From the NCBI RefSeq assembly GCF_010731795.1, contig NZ_AP022591.1, forward strand, positions 806,001 through 870,000: a stretch of 64,000 bases of DNA, in the 5' to 3' direction. Of this stretch, positions 1 to 8,765 are shown in pieces. This DNA comes from Mycolicibacterium celeriflavum (GTDB lineage Bacteria > Actinomycetota > Actinomycetes > Mycobacteriales > Mycobacteriaceae). Position 1 is the first letter of the stretch, and each line of letters starts with the position of its first letter. The notes under the pieces are model-generated. The model was not told the DNA's origin, ran no database searches, and saw nothing but the letters and a program-made list of their open reading frames with translations. The position numbers and the translations under genes are program-made.

Positions 1-221
1 TCCTCGTCGCGGCGCTGCTTGAAATCCGGGATGTCGGCGGCGCAGGCGGCGCGGTCGAGCGCATCGCACATCCCGTCCAGGCTCGTCTTCCACGGCGGTA
101 CCGGGTTCTGGACCCCGTACTTTGCGGCCATCCGGGACCAGACTTGGTTGCGCTCGGCGATCTCTTCCAGTGGTGCGATCGCTGCCCGCTCGACGCCCGC
201 CGAATCCGGTGTGCCGCTCAT
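1..221 (-). CDS. Thiocyanate hydrolase/nitrile hydratase accessory protein (partial, 3' end outside window)
   Basis: This is the N-terminal 73 residues of a protein whose 3' end lies beyond the left edge. Its ATG overlaps the stop of the metal-binding subunit gene by 4 bp (ATGA), so the two are translationally coupled. The visible part is rich in Ala, Asp and Trp, with an RNQVW segment and a VPPWKTSLDGMCDALD segment. Nitrile hydratase and thiocyanate hydrolase operons usually end with a small activator that helps insert cobalt and oxidise the active-site cysteines. The position third in the operon fits that role. The identification rests mostly on context. Confidence 0.6.
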   Translation of the reverse strand, partial: MSGTPDSAGVERAAIAPLEEIAERNQVWSRMAAKYGVQNPVPPWKTSLDGMCDALDRAACAADIPDFKQRRDE

Positions 222-931
222 GCTTTCGGTACAGGGTGAACGGCCGGCCGGGTGTCGGTGATGACGTTGGTCGTCACCCCTGCTTTCGGCAGCGCGACGC
301 CGATCAAGCAGTCACGCGTGACGATTTCGGCGAGTTGTTCCTCGGTCCAGTCATCGGTGCCCTCGGGACGCATGGGCATCACCATGAACCGGTGCTTCTG
401 ATTGGAATCCTGTACCCGGATGGCGATCTCGTCGGGCAGATAAAGGCCGAACTCCGCCAGCACCTGGCGCGGCCAGCGGACCATGCGCCTGCGGTAGTTC
501 GGGGTGCGGTACCACTCGGGTGAGTTGCCCAGGATGGGGCGCGGGTAGCAGGAGCACAGCGCGCAGACGATCACGTTGTGCAGTGTCGGCGTGTCCGCGA
601 GGATTTCGAACGCGGTGAAGTCGCTGGGTGTGCCGAAGCCGGTCGGTTCCATCCAGTCGACGCCGACCTCCTTGCTGGCAGTCATGGGTTCCGCGAGAGC
701 CAGCTTCTTGAATTCGGGATCCAGCCATGCCCTGGCCACCAGGGTGGCCGCCGGAGTCGGCCCGATCTGCTCGGCGAACTCCGTGAAGCGCCGATGCTCC
801 TCGGCGGTGAAGATGCCCTTCTCGATGCACAGTTCGCGCAGCGCGATCTCGAGGACTTCGAAGTCGGTGATCTCGTCGACCATCGGCGCGACGGTGCGGT
901 CATGGTCGTGGTCGTGGTCGTGACCGGTCAT
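218..931 (-). CDS. scnC: Thiocyanate hydrolase gamma-like (nitrile hydratase alpha family) metal-binding subunit
   Basis: This 237-residue protein carries the cobalt-centre motif VCALCSCYPRPILG at about residues 121-134. The three cysteines are those that bind non-corrin Co(III), two of them normally oxidised after translation. The following SPEWYRTPNYRRR stretch and a C-terminal half ending near VTRDCLIGVALPK match my memory of the gamma subunit of Thiobacillus thioparus thiocyanate hydrolase better than that of ordinary nitrile hydratases. The N-terminus is a His-Asp repeat (GHDHDHDHD), also seen in that gamma subunit and probably metal-binding. The start is the ATG that overlaps the upstream stop by 4 bp. 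The thiocyanate hydrolase motif has Thr between the first two Cys residues; here it is Ala. The likely reaction is thiocyanate to carbonyl sulfide and ammonia; nitrile hydration remains possible. Confidence 0.8.
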   Translation of the reverse strand: MTGHDHDHDHDRTVAPMVDEITDFEVLEIALRELCIEKGIFTAEEHRRFTEFAEQIGPTPAATLVARAWLDPEFKKLALAEPMTASKEVGVDWMEPTGFGTPSDFTAFEILADTPTLHNVIVCALCSCYPRPILGNSPEWYRTPNYRRRMVRWPRQVLAEFGLYLPDEIAIRVQDSNQKHRFMVMPMRPEGTDDWTEEQLAEIVTRDCLIGVALPKAGVTTNVITDTRPAVHPVPKA

Positions 932-1764
932 GCGGCGGCCTCCAGCCAATGTTCGGGGATCTCGGTCTGAATGACGTCGTCGCCGGTGCCGGTGTAGCCG
1001 TGCCACAACTCCGACATGGTGAACCGCACGACGTAGAACCATTCCGGTTTGGCCGGCCGGTCCCAGGTCTCGTCTTCGGCCGCCGGACTCTCATAGGCGA
1101 CGGTCGCGATCTCGCCTCTGGCGCCGCGCACGTATTCCGGAGTGCGGGTGTAGAAGATCACCGGCAGCTCGCGCACGACGACCGCGTCGCCGACCTTGAA
1201 TTTCGGCTCGCCGGCCTGGCCGGCATAGACCTGCGGGTCGCCTTTGCCCACGGCGTGCTTGTGATGGGCATTGCGCTTGACCTGCGCCCCATCACCTTCG
1301 GACTTAGGCCTGGCTTCCAGCGTCTTTCCGGCCAGGCCGCCCTCGTAGCGTGCCTTGACCTCTGCCATCCGCTCGCTCAACTCGGTCAGCCCGATGTGAT
1401 GCTTTTCGACGAGCACCCGCGCGACGGCCAACAGCCAGCGGCCGTAGTACGGCAGACCCAGGTATTCGGCCCTGCCCACATCGACGTTGCCGATCCGGCG
1501 GCGTTCCTCCGAGAGCCAGATGCCGCGCCAGGCAAGGACCTCGCAGATCACATACGTCATGTGCTCCCAGAGTTCGTACTGCTTGTTCTCGTACTTCATC
1601 GGCGCATCCGGCTCGCCGCCGACGTCATGAACGGGTTTGAGGTACGCGGTGATCCGGTGGTGATCAAGGAGATCCGGGGTGGGCGCATCCGGCAGTTCGG
1701 GATAGGCCGATTTCAGCCGGGCCACCAGATCGAGTTGAGCTGCACGCTCGGCCGCCGTGCTCAT
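928..1764 (-). CDS. Fused beta-alpha subunit of thiocyanate hydrolase (nitrile hydratase beta family)
   Basis: This 278-residue protein is the first gene of the operon. Residues 1 to about 145 resemble the thiocyanate hydrolase beta subunit (HDVGGE, CEVLAWRGIW, EERRR, GLPYYGRWL). Residues about 165-278 resemble the separate alpha subunit (KGDPQVYAG, KFKVGD, FYTRTPEYVRGA, YESPAAEDE, then TEIPEHWLEAA). A charged, low-complexity linker of about 20 residues joins them. In the T. thioparus enzyme these are two polypeptides, while in nitrile hydratase the equivalent is one beta chain. The gene therefore has nitrile hydratase-like architecture with thiocyanate hydrolase-like sequence. It overlaps the metal-subunit gene by 4 bp, which suggests stoichiometric synthesis. 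Confidence 0.8.
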   Translation of the reverse strand: MSTAAERAAQLDLVARLKSAYPELPDAPTPDLLDHHRITAYLKPVHDVGGEPDAPMKYENKQYELWEHMTYVICEVLAWRGIWLSEERRRIGNVDVGRAEYLGLPYYGRWLLAVARVLVEKHHIGLTELSERMAEVKARYEGGLAGKTLEARPKSEGDGAQVKRNAHHKHAVGKGDPQVYAGQAGEPKFKVGDAVVVRELPVIFYTRTPEYVRGARGEIATVAYESPAAEDETWDRPAKPEWFYVVRFTMSELWHGYTGTGDDVIQTEIPEHWLEAAA

Positions 1765-2061
1765 GACGATTCCCTTCGTTGCCGCGGCCGGCCATCGGAG
1801 GCGATCGCGGACGCGCTCGGTACTTCTCGTGAGACGTCAGCTGACTTTATCCGCGGACCCGCGTAATCGCAGGCGATTCGGTCGAGGATCGGATTCGGTG
1901 GTTGCCGGCAGCTTTGGCCTGTGCCACACGATATTTGACACACCGCAGCTGCCGGGCGCCCGGCGACGCGTGGAATCAACCCGGATACGCCGGCGCAAAC
2001 ACCACCGATCCGACGCGTGTGCTGCAGCCGTGAGAACCCGCGGAGGCGTCAGAATGAACAG
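1765..2061. other. Divergent intergenic region between thiocyanate hydrolase operon and FUSC gene
   Basis: This stretch of about 300 bases separates two divergent starts and must hold both promoters. It contains a perfect 10-bp palindrome, GTCAGCTGAC (1836-1845), which could be an operator. A TTGACA hexamer lies at about 1934 but has no convincing -10 at the right distance. No further gene is visible. Confidence 0.3.
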
Positions 2062-4050
2062 GTGAGCACACGCAGCCGGATCATCGACGCCTTCCGGCCG
2101 ACCATGCCCGACATGGGGGCCGTGGCGAGGAGCCTGCTCGGGGTGTTGGCGGTGGCCGCCGTCGCGCTGCTGTGGGACTCGGGCGCGACCGCGGTGTGGG
2201 CCGCGAGCGCTGCGGCGGTCGCCGGTGCCATCGCGCTGCAGGACAGCCCCGGCGGGCGGATCACCCGGGTTCTCGTCGTGGCCGTGGAAATGGGTGCCGC
2301 GGTTTTCCTCGGGTCGCTGGCTTCTTCGTTCGACGTCGTGTTCATTGCCGTGCTCGCGCTGTGGTGCTTCGCCGCGGGACTGCAGTGGGCGGTCGGGGCC
2401 AAGGCGGGCCTCGTCGCCGCCGCGGCCGGCGCCGTTTTGGCGATCGCGCCACCCCTGGCGCCGTCGGCGGGGTCGGTGTTGGTGCCGACCATCCTGACGA
2501 TTGCCGCTGCCGCTGTGCAGGCCGGGCTGATCGCCGTCTGGCCGCCGCAGCGGTGGCGCACTCAACGTGACGCGTTGACCGAGGCATATCGAACACTGGC
2601 CCTCGCTGCGCATGAGGGCGAGCAGGACGCCAAGTCCCCCGCCGCCGCGATACTGATGCCGTCGTTGCGCGATGCGTTCGTCGACACGCAAGCCGGCCGT
2701 CATCCCGAGGCCTACCGCGGCGGGCATCGGGTGCCCGAACGGATCATGGCGACGTTGCGCACGCTGCGTGGCGCACCTGACGCCAGGCGAGAAGCGGTCT
2801 CACGGGTGCTCGCGGCTGCAGCCGATGTGCTGCAGGCGATCGCCGACCACAGCCGCACCGCGAGGCGGGATGCCGAGCACGCCCTGGTCCGCTTGGACAC
2901 CGCGGTAGCGGCACTCGACAGTTCAGACGATGCTGCTGCGAAACGACTTTCGCAACAATTGCACGAAGCCGCGGAACTGCGATTCCCCGATCTGTACCGG
3001 CCCGATCTGGTCAACCCCTTGCGCGCGGCCGTTGCTGCCGTGCGGGCGCATATGACGCTGACGTCGCCGATTCTTCGGCACGCCATCCGGTTGTCGGCGG
3101 CGATCGCGATCGGTGCGGCAGCCGACCGGTTCGCGCCGGTCGTGTACGGCTATTGGATCCTGCTCACCGTGTTGATGGTGTTGCGGCCGGAGACCGCCCA
3201 CACCTACACACGCTGCGTCGGGCGACTGGCGGGCATCGCAAGCGGAATCCTGATTGCCTCGTTGATCGTACTGTTGCTGCACCCGACCGGACTGTTCGCC
3301 GCCGTGCTGGCCACGCTCTGCCTCGCCTCGACATATGCCGCGAACAGGGTGGGATACATCGCCACCAGCGCGGCCGTAGCGGCGGCCGCCGTGTTCCTCC
3401 TCGAGATCGACGCCGCCACCTCCGGTGCGACGCTCGAGGACCGCCTGTTCTCGGTCGTGATCGGTGGCGGCCTCGCGGTGGTGGCCCATGTGGCCCTACC
3501 CGACCACGCGCTGACCCGGCTGCATCACCGGGCAGGCGAGCTGCTCAAAACCGAGATCGACTATGCCGCAACGGTCATCCGCGCTTACGTGCACCAACTC
3601 GACCACCCCGCCGACGCCGTGTCCTCGGCGTGGCAACACGCGTTCCGCGCCCGCGCCGGATTCGAAGCCGCCTCGGGTGCCACCCGGATGGAGTCCCGCG
3701 AGCTACGCCGGTGGTTGCGCTCGTACCGCACCGCGGTGAACGCCGTCACCACCTCCTGCACCGCGTTGGAGGACAACCTGCCGAGTCGTCCGCCCACGTC
3801 GCTGACCCCCGAATTCATCGCCGCCGTCGACGATTTCATCGATGCGCTGCGCGGGGCGCCACCGAACCCGGGGACACCCTGGACCGTCGACCTCGCGGCA
3901 TTGACAGCCGCCAACCAGCAGGTGCGCGAGCGGGCAGCCGGGCTCACCGGCGACGACGGCGCCGCCCGGGTGCTGGTCGCCGAGATCGCGTCGATCACCC
4001 GTAGCCTGTCCGGGATCGCCGCTATCCGCGAGCGCGCTACGGCTGAATGA
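2062..4050 (+). CDS. FUSC-family (fusaric acid resistance-like) integral membrane protein
   Basis: This is a 662-residue membrane protein. An N-terminal block of hydrophobic helices (residues about 20-165) is followed by a soluble, helical, Ala/Arg-rich section. A second membrane block (about 345-480) begins at AIRLSAAIAIGAAADRF and contains GYWILLTVLMVLRPE, typical of the FUSC_2 domain. The C-terminus is a long cytoplasmic helical region. FUSC proteins are related to aromatic-acid and fusaric-acid efflux components; the substrate here is unknown. The chosen start is GTG. A GGAGG at 2042-2046 is rather far upstream, so the start could differ slightly. It converges with the next gene with only 4 bp between stops. 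Confidence 0.8.
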   Translation: MSTRSRIIDAFRPTMPDMGAVARSLLGVLAVAAVALLWDSGATAVWAASAAAVAGAIALQDSPGGRITRVLVVAVEMGAAVFLGSLASSFDVVFIAVLALWCFAAGLQWAVGAKAGLVAAAAGAVLAIAPPLAPSAGSVLVPTILTIAAAAVQAGLIAVWPPQRWRTQRDALTEAYRTLALAAHEGEQDAKSPAAAILMPSLRDAFVDTQAGRHPEAYRGGHRVPERIMATLRTLRGAPDARREAVSRVLAAAADVLQAIADHSRTARRDAEHALVRLDTAVAALDSSDDAAAKRLSQQLHEAAELRFPDLYRPDLVNPLRAAVAAVRAHMTLTSPILRHAIRLSAAIAIGAAADRFAPVVYGYWILLTVLMVLRPETAHTYTRCVGRLAGIASGILIASLIVLLLHPTGLFAAVLATLCLASTYAANRVGYIATSAAVAAAAVFLLEIDAATSGATLEDRLFSVVIGGGLAVVAHVALPDHALTRLHHRAGELLKTEIDYAATVIRAYVHQLDHPADAVSSAWQHAFRARAGFEAASGATRMESRELRRWLRSYRTAVNAVTTSCTALEDNLPSRPPTSLTPEFIAAVDDFIDALRGAPPNPGTPWTVDLAALTAANQQVRERAAGLTGDDGAARVLVAEIASITRSLSGIAAIRERATAE

Positions 4051-4054
4051 ATTC

Positions 4055-4699
4055 CTAGCCCAGTACCTCACGCCCGCCGGTCGAGGCGAACCCCAGCCAG
4101 GTGTGCCGATTGCCGGCCCAGCACCAGCCGACCTTCGGTGCGTCACGGTTGGCGGCGCCGTCGCGGCCGGTGCCGTTGCTGATCCACAGGGCAGGCGTCC
4201 TGGCGTCCAACGCACCCGACGGCTTGCGCAGCCGCGATCCGATGGTCATGAAGCAACGGTTGCGTTGCAACGTGTCGGGCTGGTGCAACAACCAGTGCAG
4301 GCCTTCGGTCAGTGTCAACGGCGAGCGCCCGGCGCCGACGATGGCGGGCAGCGCTTCGTCGGGACTCCAGTTCGCCATCGCGTCTCCCCGATCCGGGTCG
4401 CGCACCACATACAGCGCGTCGTCCGGCAGCAGCACCGACTCGATGGGTGTGAAGTCGTCGACGTCGTCCATGTCGGACACCACGAAGCCGGGCTTGGCGT
4501 TGCGGCGCACGAGCGGCGCCAACGCGGACGCGGGCACCAGCTCGGGATGCACCATCAGCAGCGCGCGCCGACCCGCCGGCCGCGCGCACATCTCGCGCAA
4601 CCGGCCGGCGGGCAGCCGGGCCAGGTCATGCACACCGAGCTGGATCAATGTCTCGGCTTGTTCGGTGAGGGTCGGAAACGATGTCGTGACGGTCGGCAT
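4055..4699 (-). CDS. DUF5701 family protein
   Basis: This 214-residue soluble protein matches the actinobacterial DUF5701 family: an N-terminal LTEQAETLIQLGVHDLARL helix, a central DMDDVDDF...LYVVRDPDRGD segment, and a C-terminal end rich in Trp and Gly (WCWAGNRHTWLGFASTGGRE). The function of the family is unknown. The ATG at 4699 is preferred over an upstream in-frame start because conserved sequence begins there. It is divergent from the TPR gene, with 82 bp between their starts. Confidence 0.75.
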   Translation of the reverse strand: MPTVTTSFPTLTEQAETLIQLGVHDLARLPAGRLREMCARPAGRRALLMVHPELVPASALAPLVRRNAKPGFVVSDMDDVDDFTPIESVLLPDDALYVVRDPDRGDAMANWSPDEALPAIVGAGRSPLTLTEGLHWLLHQPDTLQRNRCFMTIGSRLRKPSGALDARTPALWISNGTGRDGAANRDAPKVGWCWAGNRHTWLGFASTGGREVLG

Positions 4700-4781
4700 G
4701 AGGCCACAACGAAGCACGCCCGCCCGAGAGTTCCTGCTCGTCATACTCGTCAGCGCTGCACCGGTGAATTATCGTGCGTTG

Positions 4782-6464
4782 ATGAGCATCTCGGTCGACG
4801 ACGAAACCTACTACGACCTCGGCTCCTTTCACCGGCCGATCGACACGCCGTCGCCGCAGGCGCAGGTGTGGTTCGACCGCGGCCTGGTGTGGTCCTATGC
4901 GTTCAACCACGAGGAGGCTGTCCGCTGCTTCGACCGGGCTCTCGAACTGGACGCCGCCCTCGCGATCGCCCGCTGGGGGGTGGCGTATGCGATCGGACCG
5001 AATTACAACAAGGGCTGGGAGGCCTTCGATCGCGTCGATGCCGCCGCCTCGTTGGCCCGCGCCCGGATGGAGTTGCGGCTCGCCGCCGACGGTCGCGCAT
5101 CGGCGGTGGAACGCGGCCTGATCGACGCCTTGCAGTCGCGCTTCCCCACTGACGATCCGGACGACACCGCGGCACTGGATACAGGCGCTGTGCGCTATGC
5201 CGACGCGATGGCGGCGCTGGCGGAGGCCTACCCCGACGACGTCGACGTTCAGGCGCTGGCCGCCGACGCGCTGGTCAACGTGACCGCATGGGCGTTGTGG
5301 GACACCAGAACCGGCGAGCCCGCCCCCGACTCGCGGGTGCTGGCGGCCAAGCGGATCCTCGACGACGCGTTGGCCACTGAAACCGGCCGCCGACACCCCG
5401 GCGTCCTGCACATCTATGTGCACGCCATGGAGATGTCGGCGGCCCCGCAGGATGCGTTGCCCGCCGCAGACCTGCTGCGCGACCTGGTGCCCGACGCCGG
5501 TCACCTGCAACACATGCCCAGCCACATCGACGTGCTCTGCGGCAACTACCACGATTCGGTGACGGCGAACCAGTCGGCCATTGAAGTGGATCGACGCTTC
5601 GTCGCACGCGAGGGACCGCTGAACTTCTATTCCCTGTACCGGGCGCACAACCTGCATTTCGTCGTGTATTCGGCGATGTTCGAGGGTAATTCGCGCACCG
5701 CGTTCGCCGCCGCCGAGGAACTCGCGGTCCAGCTCAGCCCGGAGCTTCTGGCCATCGAGTCCCCGCCGATGGCCGACTGGCTGGAGGCGTTCGTGCCGCT
5801 GCGCACGCACGTGCTGGTCAGGTTCGGCCGCTGGGAGGAACTGATCGCCCAGCCGCTGCCCGAGGACACGGACCTGTACTGCAGCACCGCCGCGACGATC
5901 CACTACGGCCGCGGTGTGGCCCACGCCGCCATGGGCAATCTGAGCCAGGCGCACGCTGAGCGTGACGAGTTCGCCGCCGCCTACGGCCGAATTCCGGCGA
6001 GCCGGTACCTGTTCAACAACACCGTGCTCGACATCCTGGCGATCGCCGGTGCGATGCTCGACGGCGAGATCGCCTACCGGACAGGTGAATACGATGAAGC
6101 ATTTACACATCTGCGGCGCGCTGTCGACCTCGACGACGCGCTGCCCTACGACGAACCCTGGGGATGGATGCAGCCGACCCGGCACGCATACGGCGCGCTG
6201 CTGCTCGAACGGGGTCACGTCGAGGAGGCCGCCGCGGTCTACGCCGCCGACCTCGGGCTGGACCCGGCGCTGCCGCGGCCGTGCCAGCATCCGAACAACG
6301 TGTGGAGCCTGCACGGCTACCACGAATGCCTGCAGCGGCTGGGCCGCGATGCCGAGGCGGCGGTCATCGGTCAACAGCTCACGCTCGCCGCGGCCCGCGC
6401 CGACGTGCCGATCCGCGCCTCGTGTGCCTGCCGGCTCGAGGTCTCCCGGCCCTGTTGCGACTGA
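4782..6464 (+). CDS. Tetratricopeptide-repeat protein
   Basis: This is a 560-residue, cytoplasmic, helical protein without a signal peptide. TPR-type repeats are visible near the N-terminus (WSYAFNHEEAVRCFDRALELDAALAIARWGVAYA), in the middle (the conserved HMPSHIDVLCGNYHDSV block) and near the C-terminus (AYRTGEYDEAFTHLRRAVDLDDALPYDEPWGWMQPTRHAYGALLLERG). Relatives are large TPR proteins of unknown role, probably protein-interaction scaffolds. The C-terminus is unusually Cys-rich (SCACRLE...CCD), which could bind metal or form disulfides. The ATG at 4782 is the first that gives a plausible N-terminus. Confidence 0.75.
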   Translation: MSISVDDETYYDLGSFHRPIDTPSPQAQVWFDRGLVWSYAFNHEEAVRCFDRALELDAALAIARWGVAYAIGPNYNKGWEAFDRVDAAASLARARMELRLAADGRASAVERGLIDALQSRFPTDDPDDTAALDTGAVRYADAMAALAEAYPDDVDVQALAADALVNVTAWALWDTRTGEPAPDSRVLAAKRILDDALATETGRRHPGVLHIYVHAMEMSAAPQDALPAADLLRDLVPDAGHLQHMPSHIDVLCGNYHDSVTANQSAIEVDRRFVAREGPLNFYSLYRAHNLHFVVYSAMFEGNSRTAFAAAEELAVQLSPELLAIESPPMADWLEAFVPLRTHVLVRFGRWEELIAQPLPEDTDLYCSTAATIHYGRGVAHAAMGNLSQAHAERDEFAAAYGRIPASRYLFNNTVLDILAIAGAMLDGEIAYRTGEYDEAFTHLRRAVDLDDALPYDEPWGWMQPTRHAYGALLLERGHVEEAAAVYAADLGLDPALPRPCQHPNNVWSLHGYHECLQRLGRDAEAAVIGQQLTLAAARADVPIRASCACRLEVSRPCCD

Positions 6465-6481
6465 TCCGTAGACTTCGACGG

Positions 6482-6961
6482 GTGGCCATCAGCGACGACG
6501 ATCTCGCCCGCCTCGGTCGCTGCGTGGAGCTGGCGCGAGAGGCGCTCGACGAAGGCGATGAACCGTTCGGCTCACTGCTCGTCGACGGGACCGGCCGGAC
6601 ACTGTTCGAGGACCGCAACCGTGTCAAGGACGGTGATCAGACCCGTCACCCGGAGTTCGCGATCGTCCGCTGGGCGGTGGCCAACCTGGCTCCCGAGCAG
6701 CGGGCCGCCGCAACCGTGTACACCTCCGGGGAGCACTGCGCGATGTGCGCGGCGGGCCACGCCTGGGTCGGCCTCGGGCGCATCGTGTACGCCACGTCGT
6801 CGGCGCAGTTGACCCGCTGGCTGACCGAATGGGAGGCGCCGCCCCCGCCCGTCGCGCCGCTGCCGATCACGACGGTGGCCCCCGGTGTCGTGGTCGACGG
6901 GCCGGCCGCGGAGTTCAGCGACGTGATGAAGGCCCTCTACGAGGCGAAGTTCCGGCCATGA
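6482..6961 (+). CDS. Nucleoside deaminase (cytidine/guanine deaminase family)
   Basis: This 159-residue zinc enzyme belongs to the cytidine deaminase superfamily. The catalytic HPE (His ligand plus general-base Glu) lies at about residues 58-60. The paired-cysteine motif GEHCAMC at about 85-91 supplies the other two zinc ligands; here the usual Pro before the first Cys is replaced by His. The FGSLLVDGTGR segment is typical of guanine/tRNA-type deaminases. The start is GTG, chosen because an upstream extension would be Arg-rich antisense-like sequence overlapping the TPR gene. Its stop overlaps the next start by 4 bp, so it is probably co-expressed with the GH13 gene. The substrate is not predictable from sequence alone. 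Confidence 0.75.
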   Translation: MAISDDDLARLGRCVELAREALDEGDEPFGSLLVDGTGRTLFEDRNRVKDGDQTRHPEFAIVRWAVANLAPEQRAAATVYTSGEHCAMCAAGHAWVGLGRIVYATSSAQLTRWLTEWEAPPPPVAPLPITTVAPGVVVDGPAAEFSDVMKALYEAKFRP

Positions 6962-8262
6962 CCGCGTCTTCGCGTGGTGCGGTGGCGCCCGAACCGGCCT
7001 GGGTCGAACACGTCATCTGGTGGCACATCTACCCGCTCGGCTTCGTCGGCGCCTACCCTGCCGACCCGTCACCCGGCCCCGAGGAGCACCGGCTGCGCCG
7101 CATCGTCGACTGGCTGGATCACGCGATAGCGCTTGGCGTCTCGGGCATCGCGCTCGGGCCGGTGTTCTCCTCGCGCAGCCACGGCTACGACACCACCGAC
7201 CACTTCCGCATCGACGCGCGACTCGGTGACGACGAGGATTTCGACGCGCTCGTCGGCGAGGCGCGCCGCCGGGGCTTGCGGGTGTTGCTCGACGGTGTCT
7301 TCAACCATGTCGGAACCGGTTTCGCCAACACGTCGTGGTTCCGAACGCGAAACGGAGCTGTCGAGGTGTTCGAGGGCCACGGTGACCTGGTCGCGCTGGA
7401 TCACGACAACCCTGCGGTGGCGGACTACGTCGTCGACGTGATGACCCACTGGCTGCACCGCGGCGCCGACGGCTGGCGTCTCGACGCCGCATACGCCGTC
7501 GCGGACCGATTCTGGGCGCAGGTGCTCCCGCGGGTCCGCGAACAGTTCCCCGACGCATACTTCCTCGCCGAGATTCTGCACGGCGACTACGCAGCGCGGG
7601 TGCGCGCGTCGGGCTTCGACTCGGTTACCCAGTACGAGCTGTGGAAAGCCGTCTGGAGCAGCCTCAACGACGGCAACTTTCACGAGCTCGATTGGGCGCT
7701 GGTGCGCCACAACGAGTTTCTCGACACCTTCGTACCCGCGACATTCGTCGGCAATCACGACGTCACCCGGATCGCCAGCCGCCTGGACGACATCCGCCAT
7801 CTCGAGCACGCCTTGGTGCTGCAGATGACGACCGGCGGTACGCCGAGTGTCTACGCCGGTGACGAGTTCGCCTACCGCGGAATCAAAGAGGAAAGGTTCG
7901 GCGGCGACGACGCGGTGCGCCCGGAGTTCGACACTGCACCGGTCGCTGTCGACGAACACAGCGAGGACGTCCTGCGGCTGCACCGGTACCTGATCGGGCT
8001 GCGCCGACGCCATCCGTGGTTGCACACGGCGCGCACCGCAGCGCTGCTGTTGACCAACCGGCAGTACGTCTACCAGACCCGCGCCGGGTCCGAGGCGCTG
8101 ATCGTCGCGCTCAACATCGACGACGAGGCGCTGCCGATCTCGTTGCCCGACCTCGGATTCGATCGAGGTGAGGTCCTCGCCGGGTCGGGGGCGCCACCGG
8201 CGGATGTCGTCACCACGACCGAAGTCGGTCCGCACGGCTGGCTGATCATCGCTCCGCGGTGA
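6958..8262 (+). CDS. Alpha-amylase family glycoside hydrolase (GH13)
   Basis: This 434-residue GH13 protein contains all three expected acidic residues: the nucleophile Asp in GWRLDAAY, the acid/base Glu in FLAEILHGD, and the transition-state Asp in FVGNHDVTRI. The GVFNHVG motif of region I is also present. No signal peptide is visible, so it probably acts on intracellular alpha-glucans or related oligosaccharides. The barrel is followed by a short C-terminal beta domain (residues about 340-434). It overlaps the deaminase by 4 bp, and its 3' end overlaps the convergent DUF1810 gene by 17 bp. Confidence 0.82.
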   Translation: MTASSRGAVAPEPAWVEHVIWWHIYPLGFVGAYPADPSPGPEEHRLRRIVDWLDHAIALGVSGIALGPVFSSRSHGYDTTDHFRIDARLGDDEDFDALVGEARRRGLRVLLDGVFNHVGTGFANTSWFRTRNGAVEVFEGHGDLVALDHDNPAVADYVVDVMTHWLHRGADGWRLDAAYAVADRFWAQVLPRVREQFPDAYFLAEILHGDYAARVRASGFDSVTQYELWKAVWSSLNDGNFHELDWALVRHNEFLDTFVPATFVGNHDVTRIASRLDDIRHLEHALVLQMTTGGTPSVYAGDEFAYRGIKEERFGGDDAVRPEFDTAPVAVDEHSEDVLRLHRYLIGLRRRHPWLHTARTAALLLTNRQYVYQTRAGSEALIVALNIDDEALPISLPDLGFDRGEVLAGSGAPPADVVTTTEVGPHGWLIIAPR

Positions 8263-8710
8263 GCCGTTGGACGGTGAGTGGGTCCGGTTCGCCGTTGTAG
8301 TACTTCGTCAGCACCTGATCGAACACGGCCGCAACGTCGGGGTCGTCGGTGGCTCGGCTGAACAGTGTCATCGAGGACCGCACCTTGAGGTTGTCCGGCC
8401 ACCCGAACAAGTCGTCGGCCGACCCCCGCCCGCTGCGGGCGACCAGTTCGGTGCACTCCCGCAGACGCGGGCCCAGCACCCCATGACCGAGATAGGCCCT
8501 CGCCTCGGCGAGCGAGGAGATCCCGTAACGCTCCGCGATCGCGCTCCTGCCGAGGCCGCGTAGTTGCGGAAACACGAACCAGATCCAATGGCTTCGTTTG
8601 CGGCCGGCGCGCAGTTCGGTCAGCACGGTTTCGTACACGGGCCGCTGAGCGTCGACGAAGCGCTGCAGGTCGAACGGATCGCCCGCAGATACCGATTTGT
8701 CGTCAGCCAT
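8246..8710 (-). CDS. DUF1810 family protein
   Basis: This 154-residue soluble protein has the family signature: [10 protein letters not shown] at the N-terminus, then [17 protein letters not shown] and [15 protein letters not shown]. It resembles an alpha-helical calpastatin-like fold of unknown role found in many bacteria. The ATG at 8710 gives a start directly before the conserved region. It is convergent and overlapping (17 bp) with the amylase-like gene and divergent from lldD2. Confidence 0.8.
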   Translation of the reverse strand: MADDKSVSAGDPFDLQRFVDAQRPVYETVLTELRAGRKRSHWIWFVFPQLRGLGRSAIAERYGISSLAEARAYLGHGVLGPRLRECTELVARSGRGSADDLFGWPDNLKVRSSMTLFSRATDDPDVAAVFDQVLTKYYNGEPDPLTVQRLTAER

Positions 8711-8765
8711 CTCATCGGCAAGTCTGGCAAGCTACTCTGTGCGATTCAATGACAGGTGCACCATA

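Noticed and set aside
928..1866. Long open frame on the plus strand opposite the thiocyanate hydrolase fused-subunit gene
   Set aside because: High GC gives long antisense frames. It encodes no recognisable domain, and the opposite strand has clear family homology.
1934..1965. TTGACA as a -35 element in the divergent region before the FUSC gene
   Set aside because: No sequence like TAnnnT occurs 16 to 19 bases downstream, so a promoter is not supported.
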